In this document: piece after piece, positions 36,819 through 45,768 of the stretch
How the letters are laid out: each line of letters opens with the position of its first letter
Position numbering within the stretch: the stretch's first letter is position 1
NCBI RefSeq assembly: GCF_003385955.1
Contig: NZ_QRDW01000006.1
Location: 1-64,000, forward strand
From: Aestuariispira insulae
GTDB lineage: Bacteria; Pseudomonadota; Alphaproteobacteria; UBA8366; Aestuariispiraceae
Reading direction: 5' to 3'
DNA: 64,000 nucleotides
Translations under genes and position numbers: made by a program
Notes under the pieces: generated by a model
Database searches by the model: none
Told to the model about the DNA's origin: nothing
Seen by the model: the letters and a program-made list of their open reading frames with translations, nothing else

Positions 36819-37169
36819 TCATTCGGCCAGAGAAACCCGGCGGCAATGCCAGCGCAGATGCCCATCAGGCTCACAGACCATATGAAGCGCAAACTGTTTC
36901 CGCCCGGGGATGATTTCCAAATCATGGACCACCAGATCCCGGAAATCCTCCCGGTCGCATTCCAGGCCCGAAACCTCTTCAAAAACCAAATCCACCGGCC
37001 GTTCCCCGGCATAACCGGGAATGCCGATAAAATCACTGTCTAGGTCATCAAGGGATATTTTCAAACGTGCCTGTCCCGGCTCCCAGGCAAAGGCTGTTAT
37101 AGAGGCGCTGTGAACGCCACCATGATCTTCAAAGAAACCGACCGGATCTTCCAGCAATTTTGTAACCAT
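36819..37169 (-). CDS. Hypothetical acidic protein
   Basis: A 116-aa soluble, acidic protein with no signal or membrane segment and no family I recognise. It looks like a single beta-rich domain (FAWEPGQARLKISLDDLDSD; QFALHMVCEPDGHLRWHCRR). The start at 37169 is preferred to 37175 because GCGGGG lies 8-9 nt upstream of it. It is convergent with lpxR, 13 nt apart. Confidence 0.55.
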   Translation of the reverse strand: MVTKLLEDPVGFFEDHGGVHSASITAFAWEPGQARLKISLDDLDSDFIGIPGYAGERPVDLVFEEVSGLECDREDFRDLVVHDLEIIPGRKQFALHMVCEPDGHLRWHCRRVSLAE

Positions 37170-37208
37170 GACCATACCCCGCTTTCATACTGGGCAGAAT
37201 GGCGTTTA

Positions 37209-37252
37209 TCGTAACATAATTTTCCATTACGTTAATTAAATTCCTGTTACGA
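37209..37252. promoter_or_regulatory. AT-rich inverted repeats in the 37.2-kb intergenic region
   Basis: TCGTAAC (37209-37215) and GTTACGA (37246-37252) are perfect inverses 30 nt apart, with CATTACG and TTAATTAA between them. This is a possible promoter/operator zone for the hypothetical gene on the left or the candidate RNA on the right. Confidence 0.3.
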
Positions 37253-37299
37253 AATCAATGCTTGGTCCAACCCTTCTTCTGCATGAACAATTCCGTGCG

Positions 37300-37480
37300 G
37301 GTTGAATGACCTTTTTCGTCCCTTACGGGAAAGGGCTGGAACGCGGTATGGATGGTTATTCCCTCAGTCGGCAGTTTCTCGCACGTTCTGCCGACTTACC
37401 GGTCCGCCTCGCGGACACCGGTTTTCCCGCGCAGGGTAAATTAGACTGCCGCCGGCTTCATCTTGAACCGGCGGTTTTTT
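37300..37480 (+). ncRNA. Candidate structured small RNA ending in an intrinsic terminator
   Basis: Four hairpins follow each other on the plus strand: CCCTT/AAGGG (37320-37335); a 9-bp perfect stem AGTCGGCAG/CTGCCGACT (37366-37374 with 37388-37396); a 10-bp stem with a 2-nt bulge (37398-37407 with 37411-37422); and the terminator. Neither flanking gene is transcribed into it on this strand, so a transcript would be independent. A 59-codon frame (37306-37485) overlaps it but lacks a good ribosome site and family resemblance. No known RNA family is recognised. The 5' end is a guess. Confidence 0.4.
37449..37480 (+). terminator. Intrinsic terminator, plus strand
   Basis: CCGCCGG (37449-37455) pairs with CCGGCGG (37468-37474), extended inside by TTC/GAA, and is followed directly by TTTTTT. 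On the minus strand no T-run follows, so it works for a plus-strand transcript only. Confidence 0.75.
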
Positions 37481-37517
37481 CTTAGGCTCTTCGGTCCGTG
37501 CCAGCCGAAGTCATCAA

Positions 37518-40500
37518 TCAATGGATCGTCGGATCCCGATCCAGGAAACCTTCCTCCAGAACACGCCGGATTTCGAGCAAAAGCAGGCCCAACGCCGATA
37601 CCAGAGATTCCGGATCCGGTGGAACAACATCCTCGTTTTTTCGGCAATCATCCAGTTCCTTTTTGAACAATCTGGCCGCTTTTTCCAGACCTGTTGCACC
37701 AATGGTCCCGCTCAATCCGCAAAACGTATGGACAAAGCGGGCGGCTTCTTCGCTTGGACCCGATGCCAGCAATATTGAAAGCTCCCCTTCAAAATCGCTG
37801 TATTTGTCCAGATAGTCCCGCAGCATCTTTTGATAGAGTGACCGACGGCCATCCAGATTGGCCAAGCCGCCTTCCAGGGATAGATGCTCAAGGGGATCTC
37901 CCGGCACTGCCACCAGGTCCTCACTCTTTGCCATCGGTACTGCGTCTCGCCCGCTCCTTCTCGACCAGCGGGAAATCACCTCGATGGCATGGCTGGGGTT
38001 GATCGGTTTCGCCAGATAATCATTCATGCCGTGGTGATGGCATTTATCCACCACTTCCTGGAACACCTCGGCAGTCAGCGCGATCACCGGAAGTTCTTCC
38101 GGGCCAAAATCCCGCCGGATCAGACGCACCGCCTCAAACCCGTCCATGACCGGCATATGCAGATCCATCAGGACGATGTCAAAAGCATCCGCACCCCGGT
38201 CCCGGATCAGATCCAGGGCATGACGACCATTGCCGGCAATGGTGATCTCTGCTCCCGCATCGCCCATCAGTTCCTCAACCACAAACTGGTTCTGCTCGTT
38301 ATCCTCCACCAGCAGGATCCGGACATCCGCCAGAGGGCGGTCCCGGCCGCCGGGGCTGAGCGGCAGATGCGGGGCATCAATCTCCATATTCAACAGGGTG
38401 CCAATCGAACTTTTCAACCGGCTGATACGCACGGGCCGCGACAGAACCGCGTCCAGAATACCGGTATCCAGCATACGTTCATCTTCCGTCGTGATTGATT
38501 GGGTCACGGCAATCACCGCCAGCTTATCCCGCACTCCTGAAGCCTTCAGCCCGGCCAGCATGGCCTGTTTGGCCGGTTTATCCTGATCCCAGTCCATCAG
38601 CAGGACCTCAAAAGGGTGATCGGAAACGGCCGCCGCCTTCAGGATATCCACCGCACCGGCATCAAAACCAGCCGTAACCGGCATCATGGAAAGCCTGGAG
38701 AAAAGCCGTTCCAGACTGTTCAATTCCCGCTCATCATTGCTGATGGTCAGCACATGAACCGGTGAATCCAGACCGGCAAACGGGTTTTCCTTATCCTGCG
38801 CCGCCAGGCCCATCGGTACCTGGAACCGGAAACAGCTGCCCTCGCCCGGTTTGCTCTCCACCGAGATGCTGCCCCCCATCAACTGGACCAGGGTTTTCGA
38901 TATGGCCAATCCCAGCCCGGTGCCGCCATATTCGCGCGTGGTTGCGCTGTCGGCCTGGGTGAAAGCATTGAAGATGCTTTCCATCTTGTCTTTGGGAATG
39001 CCAATCCCGGTATCTCGCACATTGAAAAAGAGTTCCGCCCGATCCCCATCTAAGGGGTCAAAGCGGATATCGCACTCAACATAGCCCTGATGGGTGAATT
39101 TGATGGCATTCGTAATCAGATTCAGCAAAACCTGCTGCAGTTTCAAGGGATCGCCGACCAGTTTCCGGTCCAGATTGGCCGGGCGCAACAAATAGGCATC
39201 GATCGATTTCTCCGCCAGCATGGGACGGATATGGATCGAAAGATCATCCAGAACATCGTCAAGATCGAATTCGACCGCTTCGGCCTTCAATTTCCCCACA
39301 TCCATCTTGGTAATATCCAGGATGTCATTGATGATCTTGAGCAGGATCTTTCCGGCCTTGTTCAAGTTCAGCAGATACCGGTTCTGGGCCGGCAGATGTT
39401 CCTTCATCAACAAAAGATGGCCGATCCCGACAATGGAATTGAGCGGTGTGCGGATCTCGTGGCTCATATTGGCGAGGAAATTCTGCTTGGCCGCCGCCGC
39501 CTGCAAAGCCACCTGTTTCGCGCCTTCCAATTCCGCCGTGCGCTCTTCCACCATCTGTTCCAGATGGCTTCGATACAGCGCGACCTCATCTTCAGCCTGC
39601 TTCCTCTTGGTCACATCAATCACGCCGGTGACCAGGGCATCCTCGCCCATAAAGCTGATTGCGCAGGTGGAAACCGACATCCAGAAACGGGTTCCGTCCA
39701 GACGCCTGGCCGGGATGACAAAATCGCTGACCACATTGGTGGTCTGCAGCTTCAACAGCAATTGCGCCCGGTCTGCGGGATCATCATAAAAATCCAGGAA
39801 GCGCAGCTTATGCTCATCTTCCTCCGGGGGAATGGCGAACAATTCCCGCAGACGCCGGTTCAAATAGAGGACCTTGCCGTCAGAACGCCTGGCGATCACC
39901 AGCCCTTCGGGCAGAGATTCGGCTATCAATCGGAACCGGTTCTCGCTTTCCCGCAGCTCTTCAAACGACATGGATAGCTGGTCACGCATCCGGTTGATGG
40001 TGCTGCCCAGCAAGTCAATTTCGGTAAAGCCCTTTTCGCGCAGCGGCCGGACCGAAACCCCGCCCAACGGCGAGGCGCTGATCTCACCGGTCATGGCGGC
40101 CAGCGGCCGGACCAGCGCCCGGCGCAGCCAAAGGAAAGCGCCGGCCATGCTGACCAGGATAATCGCAATCAACACGGTCAGGATCTGTCCCGTCACCTCA
40201 CTGGCCCGGTCAATAAGCGGCTGTTGCGGGGTCACCACCACAATCTTCCAATAGACCTTGGGCATGATGAACATGGAGACCAGGACCGGCTCTCCCAGGA
40301 TCAGATCCTTGCTCATGGAAAAGCGCACCGAGCTTTTGAAATCACCTGCCCCATTGCCGGGGGAGAGCGGATCGGCAAAGGTGGCGGAGATCATCTGGGC
40401 TTCATGGCGGTTGATCTGATAACTTTCATTGGCGATCAGTTCCGAAAGCCCCGGATCATAGCCACCATGTTCCTGGGCCAGGGACAGCAGTTGATCGGAA

Positions 40501-41375
40501 AATTCCTGCAACCTTGCGGCAATGGGTTTGAAATCCGGATGGCGGGTGGCAAATTCCCGCACCGTCACAAATTCCCGTGCCTGATTCTGCTTGCCCGGCA
40601 CATTCACCACCTTGACCATATCCAGCGCCGGGTAGGACAGAAATTTATTATTGCGGTCGACCGCAAAAGCATAACCGCCAAGCTTTTCCGCACGGGTGGC
40701 AAAAAACTGCTGCAAGCCGGCCAGCTTCACATCAACCGTCGCCACCCCAACCATTTCCTCCTCCCGATGCATCGGCACCGAACAGGTGACCATCGGTTCC
40801 AGGGAATAGGGATCCATATAGGATTTCGACCAGAAGCAGCGGTCGCGCCCAACATATTTTGCGGGCACGTACCATTCCTCACGATGATAGCCCAGCCCTT
40901 CCGGCGCGTTATAATCGTCGTAATATTTCAGTTGGTTATCAAACTTGCGCGCCCAGAAAAAACTGCGCCGTTCCCGGGATGGGTCAAATTGATAAGGTTC
41001 CGGCCAGACCCCGCCGCCCGCGATGATCTCCTCATTGCCGCCGGTTTTCATCAGATGCGGCACAACCTGCTTATAAAGCTTTTCGTCAAAAGGAAGCCGC
41101 TCCACCAGGCTGGCGATGGAGCGGGTCAGGGCCTCGGTCGCTTCAACCTGCTGGCCAAGCTCGGTCACCAAACCGGTGCCGGCCTGTTCCACCAGGTCGA
41201 AGTTATTCTCGATCAGGACGGAACGCAGCAGGGTCTGGTTCACTGTCATGAAAGCCAGGATCAGAATACCCAAGATCACCAGAAGGCCGATAGAGAGCCT
41301 AAACTGCAGGCTCTCATACCATTGCACCGGCCTTGGCAGGGCCTTGCCGACCTTGTCTTCCAACTGTTCCGCCAT
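37518..41375 (-). CDS. Hybrid sensor histidine kinase (dCache-HAMP-PAS-HisKA-HATPase-REC-REC-HPt)
   Basis: A 1,285-aa inner-membrane sensor. Two membrane helices (about residues 28-50 and 390-415) flank a periplasmic Cache-like sensor. Then come HAMP, a PAS domain (about 485-600) and HisKA with the phospho-His in NMSHEIRTPLNSIVG (about residue 637). The ATPase has DTGIGIPKDKM and GGTGLGLAISKTL. A first receiver-like domain is degenerate but keeps LLMDWDQD. A second, complete receiver has the phospho-Asp in VLMDLHMPVMDG (about residue 1072) and the Lys in DYLAKPI. The HPt has its His in ARFVHTFCGLSGTIGA (about residue 1214); the usual Lys three residues on is Cys. No separate response regulator is adjacent. 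Confidence 0.9.
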   Translation of the reverse strand: MAEQLEDKVGKALPRPVQWYESLQFRLSIGLLVILGILILAFMTVNQTLLRSVLIENNFDLVEQAGTGLVTELGQQVEATEALTRSIASLVERLPFDEKLYKQVVPHLMKTGGNEEIIAGGGVWPEPYQFDPSRERRSFFWARKFDNQLKYYDDYNAPEGLGYHREEWYVPAKYVGRDRCFWSKSYMDPYSLEPMVTCSVPMHREEEMVGVATVDVKLAGLQQFFATRAEKLGGYAFAVDRNNKFLSYPALDMVKVVNVPGKQNQAREFVTVREFATRHPDFKPIAARLQEFSDQLLSLAQEHGGYDPGLSELIANESYQINRHEAQMISATFADPLSPGNGAGDFKSSVRFSMSKDLILGEPVLVSMFIMPKVYWKIVVVTPQQPLIDRASEVTGQILTVLIAIILVSMAGAFLWLRRALVRPLAAMTGEISASPLGGVSVRPLREKGFTEIDLLGSTINRMRDQLSMSFEELRESENRFRLIAESLPEGLVIARRSDGKVLYLNRRLRELFAIPPEEDEHKLRFLDFYDDPADRAQLLLKLQTTNVVSDFVIPARRLDGTRFWMSVSTCAISFMGEDALVTGVIDVTKRKQAEDEVALYRSHLEQMVEERTAELEGAKQVALQAAAAKQNFLANMSHEIRTPLNSIVGIGHLLLMKEHLPAQNRYLLNLNKAGKILLKIINDILDITKMDVGKLKAEAVEFDLDDVLDDLSIHIRPMLAEKSIDAYLLRPANLDRKLVGDPLKLQQVLLNLITNAIKFTHQGYVECDIRFDPLDGDRAELFFNVRDTGIGIPKDKMESIFNAFTQADSATTREYGGTGLGLAISKTLVQLMGGSISVESKPGEGSCFRFQVPMGLAAQDKENPFAGLDSPVHVLTISNDERELNSLERLFSRLSMMPVTAGFDAGAVDILKAAAVSDHPFEVLLMDWDQDKPAKQAMLAGLKASGVRDKLAVIAVTQSITTEDERMLDTGILDAVLSRPVRISRLKSSIGTLLNMEIDAPHLPLSPGGRDRPLADVRILLVEDNEQNQFVVEELMGDAGAEITIAGNGRHALDLIRDRGADAFDIVLMDLHMPVMDGFEAVRLIRRDFGPEELPVIALTAEVFQEVVDKCHHHGMNDYLAKPINPSHAIEVISRWSRRSGRDAVPMAKSEDLVAVPGDPLEHLSLEGGLANLDGRRSLYQKMLRDYLDKYSDFEGELSILLASGPSEEAARFVHTFCGLSGTIGATGLEKAARLFKKELDDCRKNEDVVPPDPESLVSALGLLLLEIRRVLEEGFLDRDPTIH

Positions 41376-41422
41376 ACAACAGGCCGGCGGGTCCGGCCCT
41401 CACTCCCGTCTTGGTTATGAGA

Positions 41423-42790
41423 TCAGATGATCTCGAAATAGCGGCTCATCTCCCAATCGGTGATCGCCTTGCGAAACTCCCGCTCTTCCCATTCGCGCGA
41501 CTGCGCCCAATGGGTGACGAATTCTTCCCCGAAAAGTTCCGCAGCCGCCTTGGATTTGCGCAGACGACCAGCCGCTTCAAACAATGTCTGCGGCAGCTTC
41601 ATCTCATCGGGATAGCTGCCTTCATAGGCATTGCCCTGGATCGGGTCGGTCGGCTCGATTTTATTTTCAATCCCATAGAGCCCGGAACCGATGGAGGCTG
41701 CAAGCGCAATATAGGGGTTAATGTCCGCGGCCGAAATACGGTATTCCACACGCTGGGATTTCGGGCTGCCCGGAATGGCGCGCAGGGCACAGGTCCGGTT
41801 TTCAACACCCCAGGTCGCTTCGGTCGGCGCCCAAAAACCGGGAATCAGTCGGGTATAGCTGTTGACCGTGCAGGCGATCATGGAGAGAAACTCCGGCATC
41901 AGGGCTTGTTGACCGCCAATGAAATGGCGCATCGTGTCGGACATATTGTGCGGCTTGCTCTCGTCATGGAAGACCGGGCTGCCATCCTTGCCCTTCAGCG
42001 AAATATGGATATGCCCGGACTGGCCCGGCCAGTCGGGGGACCATTTCGCCATGAAGGTGGCCATCAGACCATGGCGCTGGGCCATCACCTTGGTAAAGGT
42101 CTTGAAGAGCGCCGCCTTGTCGGCCGCATTCAGGGCATCGTCATGGGCAAGGGCTGCCTCCAGGACACCGGGCCCGGTTTCCGTATGCAGGCCTTCGATG
42201 GGCATGTCCATGTCGGTACACATGTTCAACAGCTCATGATAAAGCTCCGCATGGACGGAATTACGGATCATGGAATAGCCGAAGAAACCAGGAGTCAGGT
42301 TCTGCAGGTCCTTATAGTTCTTTTCCCGGACCGTTTCCGGGGTCTCGTCAAAGACAAAGAATTCAAATTCACAGGCCGCACTGGCGGTCAGGCCCATATC
42401 CTCGGCCTTTTTCAAAACCCGGCGCAGGGTGCCGCGCGGGCAGATTTCTTCCGCCTTGCCTTCAAACTCACCGATGAAGAGCAGGGTGTTTTCCTCAAAC
42501 GGCACTTCGCGGCAGCTTTCCGGGATCACACGCACCGGCGCATCCGGATAGGCGGTGTGCCAGCCGGTATAAGTGGCGGAATCATAGAGCTGGTCATTGG
42601 AATCCCAGCCCAGCACCACGTCACAGAAGGCAAAACCGTTATCCAGGGATGAGAAAAACTTCTCTTTCGACATATATTTGCCGCGCATGATGCCGTCGGC
42701 ATCAAAAATCCCGATCTTGATATAATCGATGCCGCGTTCGGAGATGATCCGCTTGGCATCCTCGATTGTTTTTACATCTCTTGCTTCCAT
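41423..42790 (-). CDS. Glutamine synthetase-like gamma-glutamyl-amine ligase
   Basis: A 455-aa member of the GlnA/PuuA family. It keeps the ATP/metal core: CEFEFFVFDETPE (about residue 140), AKWSPDWPGQSGHIHISLKG (about residue 250), the ENRTCALRAIPGS arginine segment (about residue 335) and RVEYRISAADINPYIALAA. It lacks a C-terminal adenylylation tyrosine loop that I can recognise, so it is probably not the housekeeping enzyme. Family members glutamylate polyamines, ethylamine or ethanolamine. The genes before it encode an aldehyde dehydrogenase and an iron alcohol dehydrogenase, which points to an amino alcohol such as ethanolamine (inference). Confidence 0.83.
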   Translation of the reverse strand: MEARDVKTIEDAKRIISERGIDYIKIGIFDADGIMRGKYMSKEKFFSSLDNGFAFCDVVLGWDSNDQLYDSATYTGWHTAYPDAPVRVIPESCREVPFEENTLLFIGEFEGKAEEICPRGTLRRVLKKAEDMGLTASAACEFEFFVFDETPETVREKNYKDLQNLTPGFFGYSMIRNSVHAELYHELLNMCTDMDMPIEGLHTETGPGVLEAALAHDDALNAADKAALFKTFTKVMAQRHGLMATFMAKWSPDWPGQSGHIHISLKGKDGSPVFHDESKPHNMSDTMRHFIGGQQALMPEFLSMIACTVNSYTRLIPGFWAPTEATWGVENRTCALRAIPGSPKSQRVEYRISAADINPYIALAASIGSGLYGIENKIEPTDPIQGNAYEGSYPDEMKLPQTLFEAAGRLRKSKAAAELFGEEFVTHWAQSREWEEREFRKAITDWEMSRYFEII

Positions 42791-42827
42791 GACCTCACCT
42801 GTCTTTTTCTTGTCTTTGAAGGAAGGA

Positions 42828-42855
42828 CGCCCCGGCGCAGGTTGCGGCCGGGGCG
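42828..42855 (-). other. Intercistronic hairpin between the alcohol dehydrogenase and ligase genes
   Basis: A perfect 9-bp GC-rich stem (42828-42836 with 42847-42855) with a 10-nt loop. On the minus strand it is followed by TCCTTCCTTC, not a real T-run. It is more likely an RNA-processing or stabilising hairpin than a full terminator. Confidence 0.5.
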
Positions 42856-42867
42856 CCCGAAATTTTC

Positions 42868-44040
42868 TTAAAGCGTGCCGTTCACCGCATTGCGGAAGAT
42901 ATTGGCATATTCTTCCGCGCTGAACGGGATCGGGTTGGTGCCCGCCGTCGGATCATTGACCGCCATCTGGCCGACCTTTTCCGCCTGGGCGTCGTCAATG
43001 CCGATCTCTGCCAGGGTATGCGGGATGCCGATCCGCTCGCGCAGGTCCAAAACCCAGTTCAGGAAACCGTCAAAGGTCTGGTCCTCCAACCCCATGGAGC
43101 GAGCCAACTCCGCAATGCGGGTTTCGATCGAGGACCGGTTGGCCACCAGGATATAGGGCATCACCACCGCGTTCAGCATGCCATGATGGGCATCATAAAG
43201 CGCACCCAGCGGATGAGCGAGCGAATGCATACCGCCAAGCCCGATCTGGAAGGCCGTCGCCCCCATGGCGCTGGCCGCCATCATTTTCGCACGGGCATCG
43301 ATATTGGCACCATCTTCACAGGCAGTGACCAGGGACTCATTCACCAGACGGATGCCTTCCACGGCAATGCCGATGGCCATTGGGTGGAACCCCGGCGCAC
43401 AATAGGCTTCCAGGTTATGGGAGAGCGCATCCATGCCGGTGGCCGCAGTCACATGCGGCGGCAGACCGACTGTCAGCGCCGGGTCGGCCAGCACCAGGGC
43501 GGGCAGCATCTTGGGATGGAAGATGATCCGCTTGATGTGGTTATCCTCATCGGTGATGACAGAGGCACGGCCCACTTCGGATCCGGTGCCCGATGTTGTC
43601 GGCACCGCAACGACGGGAGCGATTTTCGCCTCATCCGCGCGCAGCCAATTATCGCCTTCATCGACGAAATCAAAGACCGGACGGCCCTGTTTCGCGACCA
43701 GCGCAATCGCCTTGGCTGCATCCAGCGCAGAGCCGCCGCCAAAAGCGATGATACCGTCATGACCACCGGCATTGAAGGCATCAACGCCATCGGCCACGTT
43801 TTTACCGGTCGGGTTGCCCTTGATCTCGGAGAAGAGCGCGACCTTCAGGCCGCCCTTTTCCACGATCGCCATGGCCTCGCCGATCATCGGCAGGGCCGCA
43901 AGGCCCGGATCGGTGACCAGCAGCGGGTTTTCCATGCCGAGCGCCTTGCAGCAGTCGGCCAGTTCGGCAATGCGCCCCGCGCCAAAACGCATGGCGGTGG
44001 GATAGTTCCAGTTGCCGTTCAAATTGGATTGTCCTGACAT
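42868..44040 (-). CDS. Iron-containing alcohol dehydrogenase
   Basis: A 390-aa group III dehydrogenase. The NAD(P) segment is GGGSALDAAKAIAL (about residue 100), followed by PTTSGTGSEVGRASVI. The metal ligands are visible in GMDALSHNLEAYC (Asp and His, about residues 198-202) and GMHSLAHPLGALYDAHHGM (two His, about residues 270-285). Such enzymes interconvert alcohols and aldehydes with Fe(II). Between the aldehyde dehydrogenase and the gamma-glutamyl ligase, it may oxidise the hydroxyl of a gamma-glutamylated amino alcohol (inference). Confidence 0.88.
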   Translation of the reverse strand: MSGQSNLNGNWNYPTAMRFGAGRIAELADCCKALGMENPLLVTDPGLAALPMIGEAMAIVEKGGLKVALFSEIKGNPTGKNVADGVDAFNAGGHDGIIAFGGGSALDAAKAIALVAKQGRPVFDFVDEGDNWLRADEAKIAPVVAVPTTSGTGSEVGRASVITDEDNHIKRIIFHPKMLPALVLADPALTVGLPPHVTAATGMDALSHNLEAYCAPGFHPMAIGIAVEGIRLVNESLVTACEDGANIDARAKMMAASAMGATAFQIGLGGMHSLAHPLGALYDAHHGMLNAVVMPYILVANRSSIETRIAELARSMGLEDQTFDGFLNWVLDLRERIGIPHTLAEIGIDDAQAEKVGQMAVNDPTAGTNPIPFSAEEYANIFRNAVNGTL

Positions 44041-44059
44041 ATTATGATGCCTTTTATTC

Positions 44060-45448
44060 TTATGCGTGTTTCAGATGATAGGATTTCGGGCGGGTCAGCG
44101 CCTCATATCCCAGTTTCGAGAGCGAACATCCGCGCCCGGTATTCTTGACCCCGGTCCAGGCCAGCGCCGGGTCCAGGTAATCGCATCGGTTCATGAAGAA
44201 GGTACCGGTATTGATCTGGTCGCCCAGCTCCACCGCCTTGGCCAGATCCTTGGTCCAGATGGAGGCGGTCAGGCCAAATTCGGAATCGTTCATCAATGCA
44301 ACCGCTTCCTCATCAGAGGAAACCTTCATGATACCGACCACCGGGCCGAAGCTTTCTTCCGTCATCACCGACATGGAATGGTCCACATCGACCAGGACTT
44401 GGGGCGCCAGATAGGACCCTTCACCATCATCTGCGGGGAAATCGGCTACACTCACCAGCGCCCGGGCACCGGCCGCCACCGCATCCTTGATCTGCTGGCG
44501 GACAAAATTGGCAGCCTTCGCATTGACCACGGGGCCGAGCGTCGTCTCTTCATCCAGGGGCGAGCCCAGCTTGTAACCGCTGACCAGTTTGGCCGCGCCA
44601 TCGACAAAGGCGTCATAGACACTTTCATGCACATAAATGCGCTCGATCCCGCAGCAGGACTGGCCGCTGTTGAACATGGCACCATCCACCAGGCCATCAA
44701 CCGCCTGATCAATATCCGCATCGGCGCGCACATAGGCCGGATCCTTACCACCCAGTTCCAGGCCAGTGCCCAGGAAATGGCCGCTGGCAGCCTTTTCAAT
44801 CTCGGAACCGCCGCGCACCGAACCGGTGAAGGAGACATAATTCACCTGGCCGGAGCCGATGATATCAGCGGCATCCTGATGGCTGAGATGCAGCGCCTGG
44901 AACAGGCCGTCGGGCAAGCCCGCCGCGGCGAACGCATCAGCAAAACGCTCGGCACAGCCCAGCGTCTGGGTTGCATGTTTCAAGATCACAGCATTGCCCG
45001 CCATCAGGGCCGGGATCACGGAATTAACCGCGGTCATATAAGGGAAATTCCAGGGCGCGATGGTGAAAACCACCCCGACCGGCTCCCGCTTGATATAGCG
45101 GGTAAAACCGTCCTTCTCCCCAACCTGGACATCCCGCAGGGCCTCTTCGGCAACGGAAATCATATAGGTGGCGCGTTCCACCAGACCGCCAACCTCGCCT
45201 TTGCCATACCGGATCGGGCGGCCCATCTGCCAGGCCAGTTCTTCCGCATGGCGGTCGGCCTCGCCTTGGAATGCCTCAACAAAGGCGGTGCAGATCTTTG
45301 CACGCTCCGCAACCGTTTTGCGGGCCCAATCCTTTTGGGCAGCATTGGCTTTGGCGAGGGCCGCGTCGATCGCTTCGCTGGATGCGGTTTCACGCTCCAG
45401 ATAAACGGACCCGTCGACCGGGGAGATGCATTTCAAAATCGTGGACAT
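44060..45448 (-). CDS. NAD(P)-dependent aldehyde dehydrogenase
   Basis: A 462-aa ALDH. The catalytic Glu is in LELGGKDPAYVRADADID (about residue 245), the catalytic Cys in NSGQSCCGIERIYVHE (about residue 280), and FTIAPWNFPYMTAVNSVIPA marks the cofactor site. The start at 45448 (MSTILKCISPVDGS) matches usual ALDH N-termini and has AAGGG upstream; the longer TTG/ATG-type frame to 45499 adds nothing typical. It is first in the cluster with the iron alcohol dehydrogenase and gamma-glutamyl ligase. Its substrate may be a gamma-glutamyl aminoaldehyde, like PuuC in putrescine use. Confidence 0.88.
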   Translation of the reverse strand: MSTILKCISPVDGSVYLERETASSEAIDAALAKANAAQKDWARKTVAERAKICTAFVEAFQGEADRHAEELAWQMGRPIRYGKGEVGGLVERATYMISVAEEALRDVQVGEKDGFTRYIKREPVGVVFTIAPWNFPYMTAVNSVIPALMAGNAVILKHATQTLGCAERFADAFAAAGLPDGLFQALHLSHQDAADIIGSGQVNYVSFTGSVRGGSEIEKAASGHFLGTGLELGGKDPAYVRADADIDQAVDGLVDGAMFNSGQSCCGIERIYVHESVYDAFVDGAAKLVSGYKLGSPLDEETTLGPVVNAKAANFVRQQIKDAVAAGARALVSVADFPADDGEGSYLAPQVLVDVDHSMSVMTEESFGPVVGIMKVSSDEEAVALMNDSEFGLTASIWTKDLAKAVELGDQINTGTFFMNRCDYLDPALAWTGVKNTGRGCSLSKLGYEALTRPKSYHLKHA

Positions 45449-45499
45449 ATGGTGGCTACCCTTATTCGCTGCGCTATTGTGACACAAAGACCGGATCAA

Positions 45500-45544
45500 C
45501 GCTTTACATCCCGGCGCTTTTCACCCCAGCGCTTTACATCAATG
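45500..45544. repeat. Three 15-bp direct repeats upstream of the ALDH operon
   Basis: CGCTTTACATCCCGG (45500), CGCTTTTCACCCCAG (45515) and CGCTTTACATCAATG (45530) lie in perfect 15-bp register, 52-96 nt upstream of the ALDH start. The core CGCTTT(A/T)CA is kept in all three. They look like a regulator-binding iteron. Confidence 0.6.
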
Positions 45545-45548
45545 ACGG

Positions 45549-45572
45549 GCCGCAGGCTATCATCCCTGCGGC
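45549..45572. other. Inverted repeat next to the 15-bp repeats
   Basis: GCCGCAGG (45549-45556) and CCTGCGGC (45565-45572) form an 8-bp perfect stem with an 8-nt loop. No T-run follows on either strand. The rest of the 45449-45768 gap shows no gene. Confidence 0.45.
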
Positions 45573-45768
45573 ATCCTCACCGGTTTATAGAAGGGCGGCT
45601 TTTTCGGAAAGCCAAGAAAAGATCATGGCTGGCGGATGGAAAAGATCATGGTGGAACCGCCCGCCATAACCCCCGCTATTCCCCCGGAGGCCCGCGTAAG
45701 ATATGCCCGCATAGGCAACCTCGCTAGAGCCAGTCTGAACGGATGAAGCGACCAATTCCCGCACATAA

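Noticed and set aside
37306-37485. 59-codon plus-strand frame in the RNA candidate
   Set aside because: No good ribosome site, and the frame runs through the terminator hairpin and T-run; RNA structure explains the sequence better.
41423-42790. Housekeeping glutamine synthetase glnA
   Set aside because: No GlnB neighbour, no recognisable adenylylation loop, and the operon partners are alcohol and aldehyde dehydrogenases.
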